Shown here one piece after another: positions 47,721-58,787 of a stretch of 64,000 bases of DNA. Both the position numbers and the translations under genes were made by a program. The DNA is taken from the NCBI GenBank assembly GCA_036346355.1, contig CM070570.1, positions 45,709,592-45,773,591 on the forward strand, read 5' to 3'. Numbering within the stretch: position 1 is the first letter of the stretch; every line of letters begins with the position of its first letter. Source of the stretch: Rhipidocladum racemiflorum (taxonomy: Eukaryota; Streptophyta; Magnoliopsida; Poales; Poaceae). The notes below the pieces were generated by a model. The model did not search any database. It was not told where the DNA came from and saw only the letters and a list, made by a program, of their open reading frames with translations.

Positions 47721-49696
47721 TGACTGCTAAGAGAGTCGCAGTCGACCCAAGTAAAGTGGAAGCAGTATTGCATTGGGAGCAACCGAAGACGGTTACATAG
47801 ATTCGGAGTTTCCTTGGAATGGTGAGATACTATCATCGATTCGTTAAAGGATTCTCAATGATTGCTAGACCACTTACACAAGTGTTGAAGAAAGAGAAGA
47901 AATTTGCGTGGATGCCAGAGTGCGAAAAGAGTTTTCAAGAGTTGAAGAAGCGATTGACATCAACACCAATGCTAGTGTTGCTGGATGTTCAGAAGAGCTT
48001 TGATATTTATTGTGATGCTTCGCATCAAGGACTTGGATGTGTATTGATGCAAAATGGAAAGGTAGTTGCATATGCTTCAAAGCAGTTAAGGCCGCATGAA
48101 GAGAATTAACCGACTCATGATTTGGATTTAGGTGCCGTGGTGCATGCTTTGAAGTTATGGCGTCCTTATCTCATAAGAAACAGATGTGAGATATATACGA
48201 ACCATAAGAGTTTAAATTATATCTTCACTCAATCGGATCTCAACATGAGACAAAGAAGATGGTTGGAATTGATCAAGGAGAACAATGTAGGAATCCATTA
48301 CCATCCTGGGAAAGAAAATGTGGTAGCCTATGCCTTGAGTTGGAAGAGCCATAGTGCGAATATGCGTTGAAGTGAGTCAAACAGAATTGTGTAAAGAGTT
48401 TTAGAAGGTGAAGTTGGAAGTGGTACCGAAAGGATTTTTAGCTACTATAGAAGTAAAGCCAACTCTAGAAGATCGGGTCAGAGACGGCCAAAGAGATGAT
48501 GACAAGATCAAGAGAATCAAGTCCAGGAAGGATGAAGGCAAGGCCAAGATTTCAACCTGAATGATCAAGGTACTTTATGGATTAAGGGTCAGATTTGTGT
48601 ACTGAACTAAAAAGAGTAAAGCAATTGATTCTAGAAGAAGCTCATGACTCCAAGTATTCTATCCATCCAAGAAGTGCCAAGATGTATCAGAATTTTAAGG
48701 AGTTCTGGTGGCCAAACATGAAACGTGAAGTTGAGAGCATGTTGCTTTATGTGACATGTCAGATAGTAAATGCAATGCATAAGAGATCAGCTGAATTGTT
48801 ACAACCATTGAAGATATCTGAATTAAAATGAGAGATCGGTATGGATTTTATTACTAGTTTACCTAGGACTCAGAGTGGATAGGATTCCATATGAGTCATA
48901 GTGGATTGTTTGACCAAAGTTGCTCATTTCATACTGGTAAAGACTACTTATTCAGGAGATCGCTTGGCAGAACTTCATATGTCAAGATTGTATGTTTGCA
49001 TGGAGTACCAAAGAAGATAGTGTCGGATAGAGGTAACCAATTTACTTCGAGGTTTTGGAATAAGTTGCATGAAGTAATGGGAACTCGTCTGAATTTTAGT
49101 ACATCTTATCATCTACAAACAGATGGTCAAACTGAAAAAGTCAATCAGATTTTAGAGGATATGTTGAGAGCTTGTGCTTTAGCTTATGCTACCTCATGGG
49201 ACAAGTGTTTACTATATGCTAAGTTCAGCTATAATAACTGTTACAGGCAAGTTTCTAGATGTCACCATTTGAAGCTTTATATCGTCATTCCTGCCGTAAA
49301 CCATTGAATTGAAATGAGACAGGAGAGCGTCTTGTCTTTGGACCAGATATTCTCAAGGAGGCAGAAGAATAGATTGCTATGATCAGAGAAAGATTGAAGA
49401 TTACTCAATCAAGACAGATGAGTTATGCTGATAATCATTGTTGTGAATTGAGTTTTGAGCCTGAAGATTTTGTCTATCTCAGAGTTACCCCTCTTAAAGG
49501 AGTTAAAAGGTTTCATGCTAAAGGAAATCTTACAGCTAGATATGTTGGTCCATTCAAAATCTTGAGCCATAGAGGTGAAGTTGCTTATCAGTTGGAGTTG
49601 CCGCAATTGTTGGCAGTAGTGCATGATATGTTTCATGATGTGTTTCATGAAGTATCTTCGAGCACCAACAAAGTAGATATATTTAGAGTCAATTGA
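47721..49696 (+). pseudogene. RNase H and integrase remnant of element B
   Basis: RNase H: FDIYCDASHQGLGCVLMQNG, KVVAYASKQLRPHEEN (frame 47819-48109), then LWRPYLIRNRCEIYTNHKSLN and SDLNMRQRRWLELI (48122-48370). Integrase: the zinc-binding module at 48620-48790 keeps HPRSAKMY but has lost a Cys of the CxxC pair. Core residues IGMDFITSLP (about 48834), IVSDRGNQFTSRFW (about 49018) and TDGQTEKVNQILEDML (about 49120) are present across different frames. The frame 49379-49696 matches the C-terminal domain (FVYLRVTPLKGVKRFH, ARYVGPFKI). Frameshifts and stops separate the modules. Confidence 0.85.
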
Positions 49697-49703
49697 GCTG
49701 TAA

Positions 49704-49880
49704 GAAGATTTGACTAACAAGAAGTACCCAGTCAAGATTTTGGATACAACTGATCGAAGGAATAGGAACAAGTCAGTTTGCTTCTGCAGAGTTCAGTGGA
49801 GTAATCATTCAGAGAGTGAAGCGACTTGGGAGCGTGAAGAGGATTTGAAGTTAGAATTCCCTAACATATTCCTTAGTTAG
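49704..49880 (+). pseudogene. Chromodomain at the C-terminus of element B integrase
   Basis: An open frame, different from the preceding integrase frame, reads EDLTNKKYPVKILDTTDRR, CRVQWSNHSESEATWERE and LKLEFPNIF before TAG at 49878. The aromatic and acidic pattern (YPVKIL, VQW, EATWE) is that of chromodomains in Tekay/Del-type chromoviruses. The module itself has no internal stop, but it is out of register with the rest of pol. Confidence 0.8.
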
Positions 49881-49921
49881 CCTTGAATCTCAAGATCAAA
49901 ATTCTTTTAAGGGGAGAGGTT

Positions 49922-52837
49922 TGTAACATCCCAATTTTTGTTGTCTTGCATTTATTATGCCTTTTGAATTTTTGAGAATTTTCTGGAATTTATTTGGATT
50001 TATGTAGAATTAAGCTTTTTGTTTGAATTACTAAAATATTTGAAAATTTTACATAGTGTTATTGGAAATATTTTATTTGAGTCCAAAATGTCTCAAAATA
50101 TTTTTTAGAATTTGTTTGGAATTTTTTGGTGTTTTTACTATTTTTCTTTACTTATTCAAATTACTAGAATTATTTTAAATAAAAAATCAAGAATTAGTAA
50201 AATCCTAATCGGGCCGAACCCTAATGGGCCTAGCCCATTAACCTATGTCAGCACATCAACCCGCACCGTAACCTAACCCTAACCCCGTTGCTCTCGGACT
50301 GTTGGATCTTGATCTGAAGGTTGAGATTCACCCGCAACGTGTTCGCTTGTGAGCTGCATGATCGTTGCTACATGGAAAGCCAGGAATCAACCGCGTCACT
50401 TTGTCGTAACCTCGCCAGACTCCACTGCTGCCGCAGTTTCCCCTCGTTGGATTGCGCAAATCTCGGACGTCGAGGGCCCTATTTAAGGCATAGTTGGTCA
50501 CATTGAATAGACCACCTCGAGTTACACATCTAGCCCTAGAAGCTCGAGCCTGGGTCGCCACTATTTACCTGTAATTCTTTGCCGAAGTTGGTGGCCGTCG
50601 CCGTGCGTCTTCATTGTTTTCATCGCCAATGTTACTCCTTCACCATGTTGGAGCACGGAACCGAGGACGTCTCATCAAGATCTGTCTGTGCGTGTGCAAT
50701 CCGGAAGACCCCAGAGCGCCATCGCTGTGGTTATCCCCTCCAGCTTTGGCAAACCCTCACTACCGCGCCATCATTGGACCTTACTAGTTCCTCCAGCCGT
50801 TCGATCTGCATCGTGTGGTCTAGATAACACCGCGTGTCTACATCTGATTGTCACGATTTAAATCTAATCGTAGCTGTAGGATCCGTAGAGGACGATCAGG
50901 ATTTTACCACGTAGCGGCTTCATTGCTATGAAATAGATCTAATCCGAATTTGTTGTGTGGATAGAATAATGGCTTGCCACGTCGCAGTATTTGCCATGAA
51001 TTGGATTAGATCGTGACCATTGATTTCGTAATAAACAGCTTAGATCGTGCTGTAGGGTAGACCAACCAAAAGCCGCAATGTGGTTGCACAAGAAACCAAG
51101 CGCCACAGCCGAACCGCTCGGCCGCGTGATGTTAGCAATGATGTCATCGTGACATAAGCCGTGATGTCATTAATAGGGCCCACACGTCAGTGTCATTCAA
51201 TTTTTCTAGACAAATATTTATTTTATTTAATTCGGTGATGACGTCAACATGACATTATAAATGGATTTTCCATTAGAAAAATAATTCGATCAAAATCCTA
51301 TTTCACGTGGACGTCCTAGTGACGTCAATAATCGAAATTTCTAGTACAAAAATCATTTGAATAATTTGGTTTATTCTTTTTATTTTATTTTCAAATGTCT
51401 AATTGCTCGTTCTTGCTCATACGAACTCCGATTGAGGTGATTCCAAAGCCTAAATTTTTTTAAATTTTGCTCTATTGAATGGTGAATTTTATTTGATTTT
51501 TGGAGATGAATTGTTCTTTGTTTTTAGAATTTGTTTGTTTATTTATATGTTTCGCATAGACATTGAAGTGCCTGAGGGATTTGAATGAGAAGTATTTGTT
51601 CAAGAGCAAGGTCCAGAGCAGGAACAAGAGCTTTTCTAAGGCAAGTTGTGCTTTGATCATGCTGAACCCAGTTTTTAAAATTATATTGTTTCAAATTATG
51701 GCATGCTAGTTCAAATTAGAATGATTTTTATTACTTTGGGAATAGTTAATCAACCTATTTGATTATGTCACCTTGTCACTATTACTTGTATGCTATGATT
51801 CATTTATCACCCTAGGATTGTTGATTATTAGTTGGTTGCTATAATAAATTGCAAAAATGGGTCATTAGAATGTACTAGTTTGCTTAGAGATGAAACGTGT
51901 TATTGATATCATTTTGGAATAGTAAAATTAATCTTGCTTAATGGAATATGGAACGTATTTATGAAAGGTGTCTCATGTGTTATTGATGATGTTGATGGCA
52001 CGTGGTGCATGGTAATCAACTGGGGTGGTAAAATGATTTAGACTGTGGCAAGTGGCAAGAGTGGTGAATATGATGGGACAAGTGCGGAATTTGGGCGGTC
52101 GCATTTGGTTCTTTTGGTAACTTGGATATTATCAGTGTTTGGGTAAGTCTTGCCTCAGTCAATTAAGGACTTAACTTTGTATGCATTTGAACTGGGCCAA
52201 ACATACAACCACATGTCTGGAATGAGATATACCTAGTTGACTAATTTGCAATGTCTAGATTTTGGGACTATCGTGGTGGTGTAGGTTCCGGGGGTACAGG
52301 TAGATTCACATGGCGCAAGAGGGGGACCCTAATGGTGCTAACTAGTCCCCTCAGTGTTGAAATCTCAGCGGGTAGTATTGGGTTTAGACAGAGCATTGTA
52401 AATGCTTTGTTATAGTTATTCACCTTTGTGATGAGTTAATTATATCTTGTGGGTAAAGTGTATAACCTCTGCAGAGTATTAAACCTATTCGAATAGTTGT
52501 GTCCACGGTATTAAATAATGCTTGGGAATTACAGCCATGGGTTAGAGTTTGATAAAATAAAACTGAGAATGGAGGTTGTGTGCTTGTGGAAAGTGTGGAA
52601 ACTGATTTAAGGTTGGGATATGGTTTACTTGTGAAATAACTGAGAAAACATTATTATTGATACTATTTGTTTTATTGCTTTTCAATCTATTTATTGTAAT
52701 TGTTGTAAATGTTGCTTTATTGCACAACCAATTCAGCCATTCACTTGGAATAAGCCATGCATGTAGTTACTAGACTTGCATTTTGTGTATGATTTGTTCA
52801 GTGCTTTATGTACTCACCCCCCTTGCAATAATTTAAA
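49922..52837 (+). repeat. 3' LTR of element B, right end deleted
   Basis: It starts TGTAACATCCCAATTTTTG after the polypurine tract and matches the 5' LTR pieces in order, including the empty sites of D (50915-50919), E (51779-51783) and the segment missing around F (52092-52377). Similarity ends at about 52837, just after GTGCTTTATGTACTCACCC, while the 5' LTR continues for roughly 350-390 bases more. The next bases belong to LTR C. Confidence 0.82.
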
Positions 52838-53132
52838 CTTGATCAATTCAAACTGCTAGGCATCACTCCCCTTTAATAGTACGACATCTATTCTAGCAAG
52901 CCAATCTTTTTTTACTAACTCTGAGATCGGTGAAAATACATAAAATGGTCCTAACTACAAATATACCTTGACTTCAAGCCTTTAGTTTTCTCATCTTGAC
53001 CCCTTTTAGTCACATGATTTATGCTGCAATAGAGACTAACCTATTCTCAAAAACTTAAGAGAAAGTATTATCCCTTTAACATGATTATCATTAATTATCA
53101 AAACCAAATAAAATTAGTGGCCTTGATGCTTC

Positions 53133-54122
53133 ACCACTCCCAATGCACTACCTCCAACACCTAGAGTGACAGATCAGAATCTTGGACACCTTTTGGTAGC
53201 TCAAACTCAGCTTATGAACACAATGATGCAGAATGTGACCAACATGATGAACCAACAGAACCAGACTATTACTGCCCTGTCCAACTTGTTGAATCAGCAA
53301 AACCAAGCTGTTACTGCACCTCCCCAAGCTCGTCTGCAATCCAAGTTAGCAGAGTTTATAAGGACTTGTCCGCCTACTTTCTCCAACTCTTTAAAACCTT
53401 TGGAGGCAGATGATTGGATTCACTCTATTGAGAAGAAGCTTGCTATTGCTCAATGCACAGATCATGAAAAGGTTCTCTATGTCGGTCATTAGTTAGAGGG
53501 CACCACCACTGAATGGTAGGAGAACTATAGTGCCGCCCATGATGACCCTCAAATTATCACTTGGGCAGATCTCTCGACTTCTTTCCGCCATTCCGATATT
53601 CCAAATGGCAAGGTGGAAATGAAGAAGAATGAGTTCTGTGAGCTCAAGCAAAAGGGGATGTGTCAGTGAGTGAATACATCAGCAAGTTCACTCAACTTTC
53701 TCATTATGCTCTAGAGGATGTTGCTACAGATGATGCACCTTAGAAGAAGTTCAAGCGTGGGCTCAACCCCGTCTTAAAGGTGCAAGTTATTAGCAATGAC
53801 TTTATAGATTTTCAGCATCCTGTAGATAAAGCTATGCTTATAGAGAAATCACATCGTGAGTTGGATGAATCTCGTAAGAGGAAGATGATGCAGCAAGGAG
53901 CTCACCAGAATCACCAGCACAAAGCCAGAGTCAATGCACAACAGCCTGCTCGTTTCACTCCTCCTACTGCATTCAGGACACCTGCATCATCACCTCGCCC
54001 AGCTGCTTTAGAAAATCTCAACTTCAACACCAACAGCAATCAGCCTCAGAAGACCAATAATCTAGGCTACATAAGTCACTTGCTTCAACTGCCATGAATT
54101 GGGACACTATGCCAATAATTGC
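53133..54122 (+). pseudogene. gag remnant of element A (main body and zinc knuckle)
   Basis: It resumes after LTR C with TPRVTDQNLGHLLVAQTQ and MTDQNLGHLLVAQTQLMNTM (from 53166). The capsid part LAEFIRTCPPTFSNS, ADDWIHSIEKKLAIAQC parallels gag of B. TAG codons follow LYVGH (about 53490) and TEW (about 53516), and a frameshift lies near 53660. A basic Gln-rich stretch (53780-54060) leads to an intact CX2CX4HX4C knuckle, CFNCHELGHYANNC, at 54081-54122. Confidence 0.8.
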
Positions 54123-55510
54123 CCAAGGAAGCAAGCTTCGATGCCAAATCGTTTCAACTTGGGAGCTACACCAGCCAAGACCCCTGCACCAGGAGCAGGA
54201 TGTGGAGCGTCCCAGACTCCCAATCCAGCTACCAGGACTCCACCACTTGTTGGAAGAGGTCATATGAATCATGTCACTATAGAAGATGCCCAATCTGCAC
54301 CAGACATCATACTAGGTAAGCTCCTAGTTAACTCAACATCTGCCATGGTTTTGTTTGATTCTGGAGCTATGCATTCATTTATTTCGTAGAGTTTTGTTGC
54401 TAATCATTAATTAAAGACAAAGCCTCTGAAAACCATTTTATTGGTGCAATCACCTGGTTCTGATTTGAGTACGAACCAAGGCTGCCCCGAAGTTAAGATA
54501 TTAATTGGATGGGTAGAATTTCTAGCCATCCTCATCGTCCTAGACACCAAGTCCATATATATGATACTAGGAATGGATTGGCTCTCCAAGAACCAAGCAG
54601 TTTTGGATTGTGGGAATAGAGTGATCACTTTAACTAGTCCAAATGGAGCTAAGTTAAAGTTTTAAACTGTTATAGATAAGTCTGAGAGGATAAAGCTTTA
54701 TAGTGCCAAAGGAATAAGTTTGAAAGATGTGCTAGTCGACAGAAAGTTTCTAGATGTGTTTCAAGATGTGTTGCCTCAGATACCACCATGCAGGGATAGA
54801 ATTTTTCATCAACCTAGTTCCGGGAACCCTACCCATCTCTAAGAGACCCTACAAAATGCCTGCTGATGAGTTAGCAGAAGTAAAGAGACGGATTAAGGAG
54901 CTACAAGACCAAGTTTTGTTCTACCAAGTTCTTCGCCATGAGGAGCCCCAATTCTCCTTATTGGAAAGAAATACGATACTTAGAGGATGTGTGTGGATTA
55001 TCGTTCGCTCAATGAAGTGACCATCAAGAACAAGTACCCTTTGCCAAGGATTGATGATTTATTTGATCAGCTTCAGGGAGTTGGAGTGTTCTCAAAGATT
55101 GACTTAAGATCAGGTTATCATTAGCTAATGATTTGTTAAGAGGATATTCTCAAAACAACCTTTGTGACTCGGTATGAATAGTATGAGTTTACTGTGTTGT
55201 TTTTTGGTTTGGCCAATGCCCCTGCATATTTCATGAGCCTGATGAATAAAGTATTCGTGGAGTACTTGGATAAGTTCATTGTTATCTTCATCGATGACAT
55301 TTATGGTCTACTCCAAAAGTGAGGAGGAACATGAGAATCACCTTCACCTAGTCCTGATGAAGCTAAGAGAGTACCAACTTTATGTTAAGTTCAGTAAATG
55401 TGAGTTCTGGATGAAAGAAGTCGCTTTCCTAGGACATGTCATATCTGCAGCAGGAGTTGCAGTTGCCCTAGTAAGGTTCAGGATGTGCTTAACTGGGAGT
55501 CACCCAAAAT
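54123..55510 (+). pseudogene. Protease and reverse transcriptase remnant of element A
   Basis: The protease active site LFDSGAMHSFIS is intact (Asp at 54357). The domain continues in frame 54441-54665 with MILGMDWLSKNQAVLDCG. RT is more damaged: ISKRPYKMPADELAEVKRRI (about 54837), then a scrambled region at 54905-55015, KIDLRSGYH with the first catalytic Asp (about 55096), and VIFIDDI (55287-55298) followed by a one-base insertion, so the rest (MVYSKSEEEHENHLHL, about 55306) is in another frame. Confidence 0.82.
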
Positions 55511-56902
55511 AGTTTCCCAAGTCAGAAGTTTTCTTGGAATGGTAGGATACTACCACCATTTCATAGAAGGATTTTCTAGAAAAGCCAGACCTCTCACCCA
55601 GTTATTGAAAAATGAGAAGAAGTTTGTTTGGACATCAGAGTGCGAACAAAGTTTTTGAGAATTAAAGAAGCATCTAACGACCGCCCCTGTGCTTATCTTG
55701 GTAGATATTGAAAAGGATTTTGAGATCTTCTGTGATGCATCCCGACTAGGACTTGGTTGTGTGTTAGATAAGAAGGTTGTAGCATATGCTTCGTGTCAGC
55801 TAAGGCCGCATGAAGTCAACTATCCTACCTATGACTTAGAATTGGCATCTGTAGTGCATGCTTTAAAGATTTGGCGCTATTACCTCATCGGTAATCATTG
55901 TGAGGTTTACACCGATCACAAGAGTCTGAAATATATATTCACTCAGACTGATCTCAACACGAAACAAAGAAGATGATTGGAGTTGATCAAGGATTATGAC
56001 ATTGGAATTCACTACCACCCATGTAAGGCCAATGTTATAGCTGATGCATTGAGTAGGAAGAGCCACTGCAATACCATGATGATTAAGAAAGTCAGCCAGT
56101 GTTGCTCGAAGAATTCCATAAGCTTAACCTGGAATTGGCTCAAGAAGGATACCTAGCTACATTGGAAGTGCAACCAACGTTAGAGGATCAGATCTGAGAA
56201 GCGCAAGTTGAGGATGCAGCAATTAAATAAATCAAGCAAAATATGAAGGGTAAAGCCCCAAATTTCTCTGAGGATAAACAAGGTAATGTTTGGTATAAGA
56301 AGCGTATCTGCCTACTAGATTAGAAAGAGCTTAAGGAGTTATATTACTCAAGGAAGCACATGAGACCGTATATCCAATTCACCCTAGAAGCACCAAGATG
56401 TACCAAGATCTTAAGAAAAGATATTGGTGGCACAGCATGAAGCATGAGATCGCAAAGTATGTTGCTCTTTGTGATGTTTGCCAGAAGGTCAAAGCAGATT
56501 ATCAGAGACCAGCAGGGTTACTGTAGCCATTGAAGATTCCAAAATGGAAGTGGAAAGAAATTGGTATGGATTTTATTACCGGACTTCCTAAAACCCAAGG
56601 TGGTTATGATTTGATCTGGGTAATAGTGGATTGATTGACTAAGATAGCTCATTTCATTCCAGTCAAGACTACCTACGCATGAGATAAATTGGTAGAATTG
56701 TACATGTCAAGGATTGCTAACCTTCATGGAGTACCTAAGAAGATAGTGTCAGATAGATAAACCCAGTTTACCTCTTGCTTTTGGCAAGGTTTGCATGAAA
56801 CCATAGGCACCCATCTCAGATTTAGTACTGCCTATCGTCCCCCAAACTGATGGATAGACTGAACGTGTGAATCAAATCCTTAAGGATATGCTAAGAGCAA
56901 TA
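55511..56902 (+). pseudogene. RNase H and truncated integrase remnant of element A
   Basis: RNase H: FEIFCDASRLGLGCVL, VVAYASCQLRPHEVNYPTYD, HCEVYTDHKSLKYIFTQTD (frame 55689-55976), ending at TGA where Trp is expected. Integrase: HPRSTKMY, CDVCQKVKADYQRP (an intact HHCC module, about 56380-56515), IGMDFITGLPKTQGGYDLIW (first Asp, about 56561) and KKIVSDR (second Asp, about 56738), with several TAG/TGA stops. At about 56902 the sequence passes directly into LTR, so the catalytic Glu region, integrase C-terminus and polypurine tract are missing. Confidence 0.82.
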
Positions 56903-58782
56903 TGATATTTTATATTGAATTGGATTTTTATTTTTATTTATAAAAGCAATTCTAAAAATTTTAAAATTATTTCTTTATTGCTTTTATGTGATTTAACCTT
57001 TGAAAAATCCATTCTCTCTTATACGAATTCCGATTGAGGCGATTCAACTTTTTAAAAATTTGTAAAATCAAGCTCTACATTGCAGAGCCATTTATTTTCA
57101 CTTTTGAGGTTGTTTGAGTCTCTGTTTGTTATTTATTTTTATTCATTACTTTCTTTTCCGGTAGATGCTAATCCCGAGAAAGCGAATGGAGAATTTGAAG
57201 ATCTAGACTCAGCAGTAGATTAACAAGGCAAGTCATAGTCCTTGATCAAGTTGAACGCATGTTTGCAAAAGTAATTTGTTTCATACAATTGCATGCTATT
57301 TCTTTACAAATATTATTTACTTGGAATATCTAAATACCTAATTGTCATTACGCCACCTTGATTAATTGAAATGTCATGTATCCATTGCTACCCTAGGTTG
57401 GGTCATTTAATAGTTAGACATAATTGTAATATCAACATTGGGTTTATCGTAACTATGCTTAGACATGCAATTGTACGATGAGTTTATGTCACATGTTGAA
57501 TGTTAATAAACTTGACATAATGAGATATGGAATTGTGTCCGATAACTACTATTGTAAAATTTGTTGTACCATAGCAGGGTGTACCATTAGTCTTGATTAT
57601 ACAAAATTGTTTCATTCAGGCAAGTGATCGTGCAGTAAAGGGGGTGCCGGTAGCACATTTGGTGTATGGTTGTTTTGCCTGAGACTTCTTAAGGACTTAA
57701 TCTTGTGCGCCATTAAACTGGGCATAACTGTACAACCACATGTCTGGTACGGGGCAAACCTGGCTAATTAATTTGCAATGTCTAAATTTGAACACTGCCT
57801 TGGTGGTGTGGGTTCCGGGATAGACGGGTAGTCTCACATGGCACAAGAGGGGGCCCTACGGGGTGAAATCTTAGCGGGGTAAGTACTGAATTTTGATAGG
57901 GCATTGTAAAAGCTTTGTCATGATCTCTCTCTGTCGACATACCAAAGGAAGTGTGTTAATTACGTATGGCAACAAGAGACGATCATGTCTTATGGGTAAA
58001 GTTGTACAACCTCTGCAAAGAGTGTGTTAAAACTAATCGATTAGCCATGTTCACGATTATGGACGTGCCTGGGAATTTCACATAAGGTATAGAATTTTCA
58101 TAAAATGTTGGAAGGTGGAAATGTTGGAAGTGAATGGGGAAGTTCACTATTGTTTTTTATGTTTAATGTTAATACTGTTGAGTTTAGTGGTTGATGATGG
58201 TTTTAAATGGTGATGGATGATGCCTCACCAATCTTTTGTTGTTGTCTACCATTTGTTTACCAGTTATTTCTTATCTTTTGTCAATTATACTTTGAATCTA
58301 TTTATTGTATTTACATTCAAGTTATTGCTTTCTGCAAAATAACCATATGGCTATCTTTTGTCAAACCTTGCATGAATATATTGCATTATTCCCTACGGCT
58401 TCCCGAGTACTTTTGTACTCATGGCTTTACACCTTTGTTAATCAGTTGCTGAGGAAGAACAGGAAAATACTGAGTTCTACAAGGAGGAGTACTATGAAGA
58501 CTATGAGAACTAGGACTGTGTTTCCCAAGATGATTGCCTGTGGCATGTCGAATAGTCCATGTTATCTATTTTCGCTTCAAGAGTTTATTTGTTTCTTAAG
58601 CCCTTAAGGCAAAGTTATGTAAACTTTAACCATAACATCTGTTATTACTATTTGGTACTTTCTTAGTTAATCCGTTAAATGGAAAGGTATTTTATCTTTG
58701 TTGACATTGTGTGCACTAGCATGATCCTGGACTAGTGCAATATACACAGAGGGTTTCGGATTCGTAAATCCGGGTCCCGACA
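56903..58782 (+). repeat. 3' LTR of element A, 5' ~1.1 kb missing
   Basis: TATGATATTTTATATTGAA onward corresponds to the 5' LTR from about 17540, through the CTCTCTTATACGAATTCCG, GAGGGTTTCGGATTCG and GGGTCCCGACA landmarks. TTAAT follows. The open frames at 18852-19097 (5' LTR) and 58207-58452 (this LTR) are the same LTR-internal sequence and not a gene. Confidence 0.85.
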
Positions 58783-58787
58783 TTAAT

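Larger units (their letters stand above)
24395..52837 (+). mobile_element. Ty3 chromovirus B, inserted in LTR C, with three insertions in its 5' LTR
   Basis: 5' LTR pieces: 24395-25384, 29010-29905, 39541-39873 and 43328-44140. Primer-binding site: GGTGGTATTAGAGCC at about 44143. Internal domain: 44141-49921. Polypurine tract: AAGGGGAGAGG at 49909. 3' LTR: 49922 to about 52837, truncated. The internal domain carries, in order, an unusual extra reading frame, gag, protease, RT, RNase H, integrase and a C-terminal chromodomain, which places B among the Ty3 chromoviruses (Tekay/Del-like by chromodomain style). Every coding module has stops or frameshifts. No right-hand target duplication is expected because a deletion removed that edge. 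Confidence 0.85.
23602..53132 (-). mobile_element. LTR C (copia-style solo LTR, minus orientation) split by element B; TSD CCACT
   Basis: The left part is 23602-24394 (TGTAGGATCAAGG onward). The right part is about 52838-53132, ending GATGCTTCA. CCACT flanks both ends (23597-23601 and 53133-53137), so the two pieces were once one insertion in the gag of A. Read on the minus strand it begins TGAAGCATCAAGG and ends next to a GAGGGGGTGAATAGG-type motif, matching the layout of LTR G. Only about 1.1 kb of C remains against 3.46 kb for G. The missing part lies beside the truncated end of B. Confidence 0.75.
16442..58782 (+). mobile_element. Ty3-type LTR retrotransposon A, outermost member of the nest (TSD TTAAT)
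   Basis: The 5' LTR starts TGTAAAATTTC at 16442 and the 3' LTR ends GGGTCCCGACA at 58782. TTAAT flanks both (16437-16441 and 58783-58787), so everything between is one insertion enlarged by later ones. A itself accounts for about 10 kb: 5' LTR 16442-19427, leader 19428-19776 and 23241-23528, gag from 23529 interrupted at 23601, gag/pol 53138 to about 56900, and a 5'-truncated 3' LTR. Domain order (protease, RT, RNase H, integrase) is Ty3 type. Leader and LTR motifs resemble those of element B, which carries a chromodomain. In A the region where a chromodomain would lie is deleted. Confidence 0.85.
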
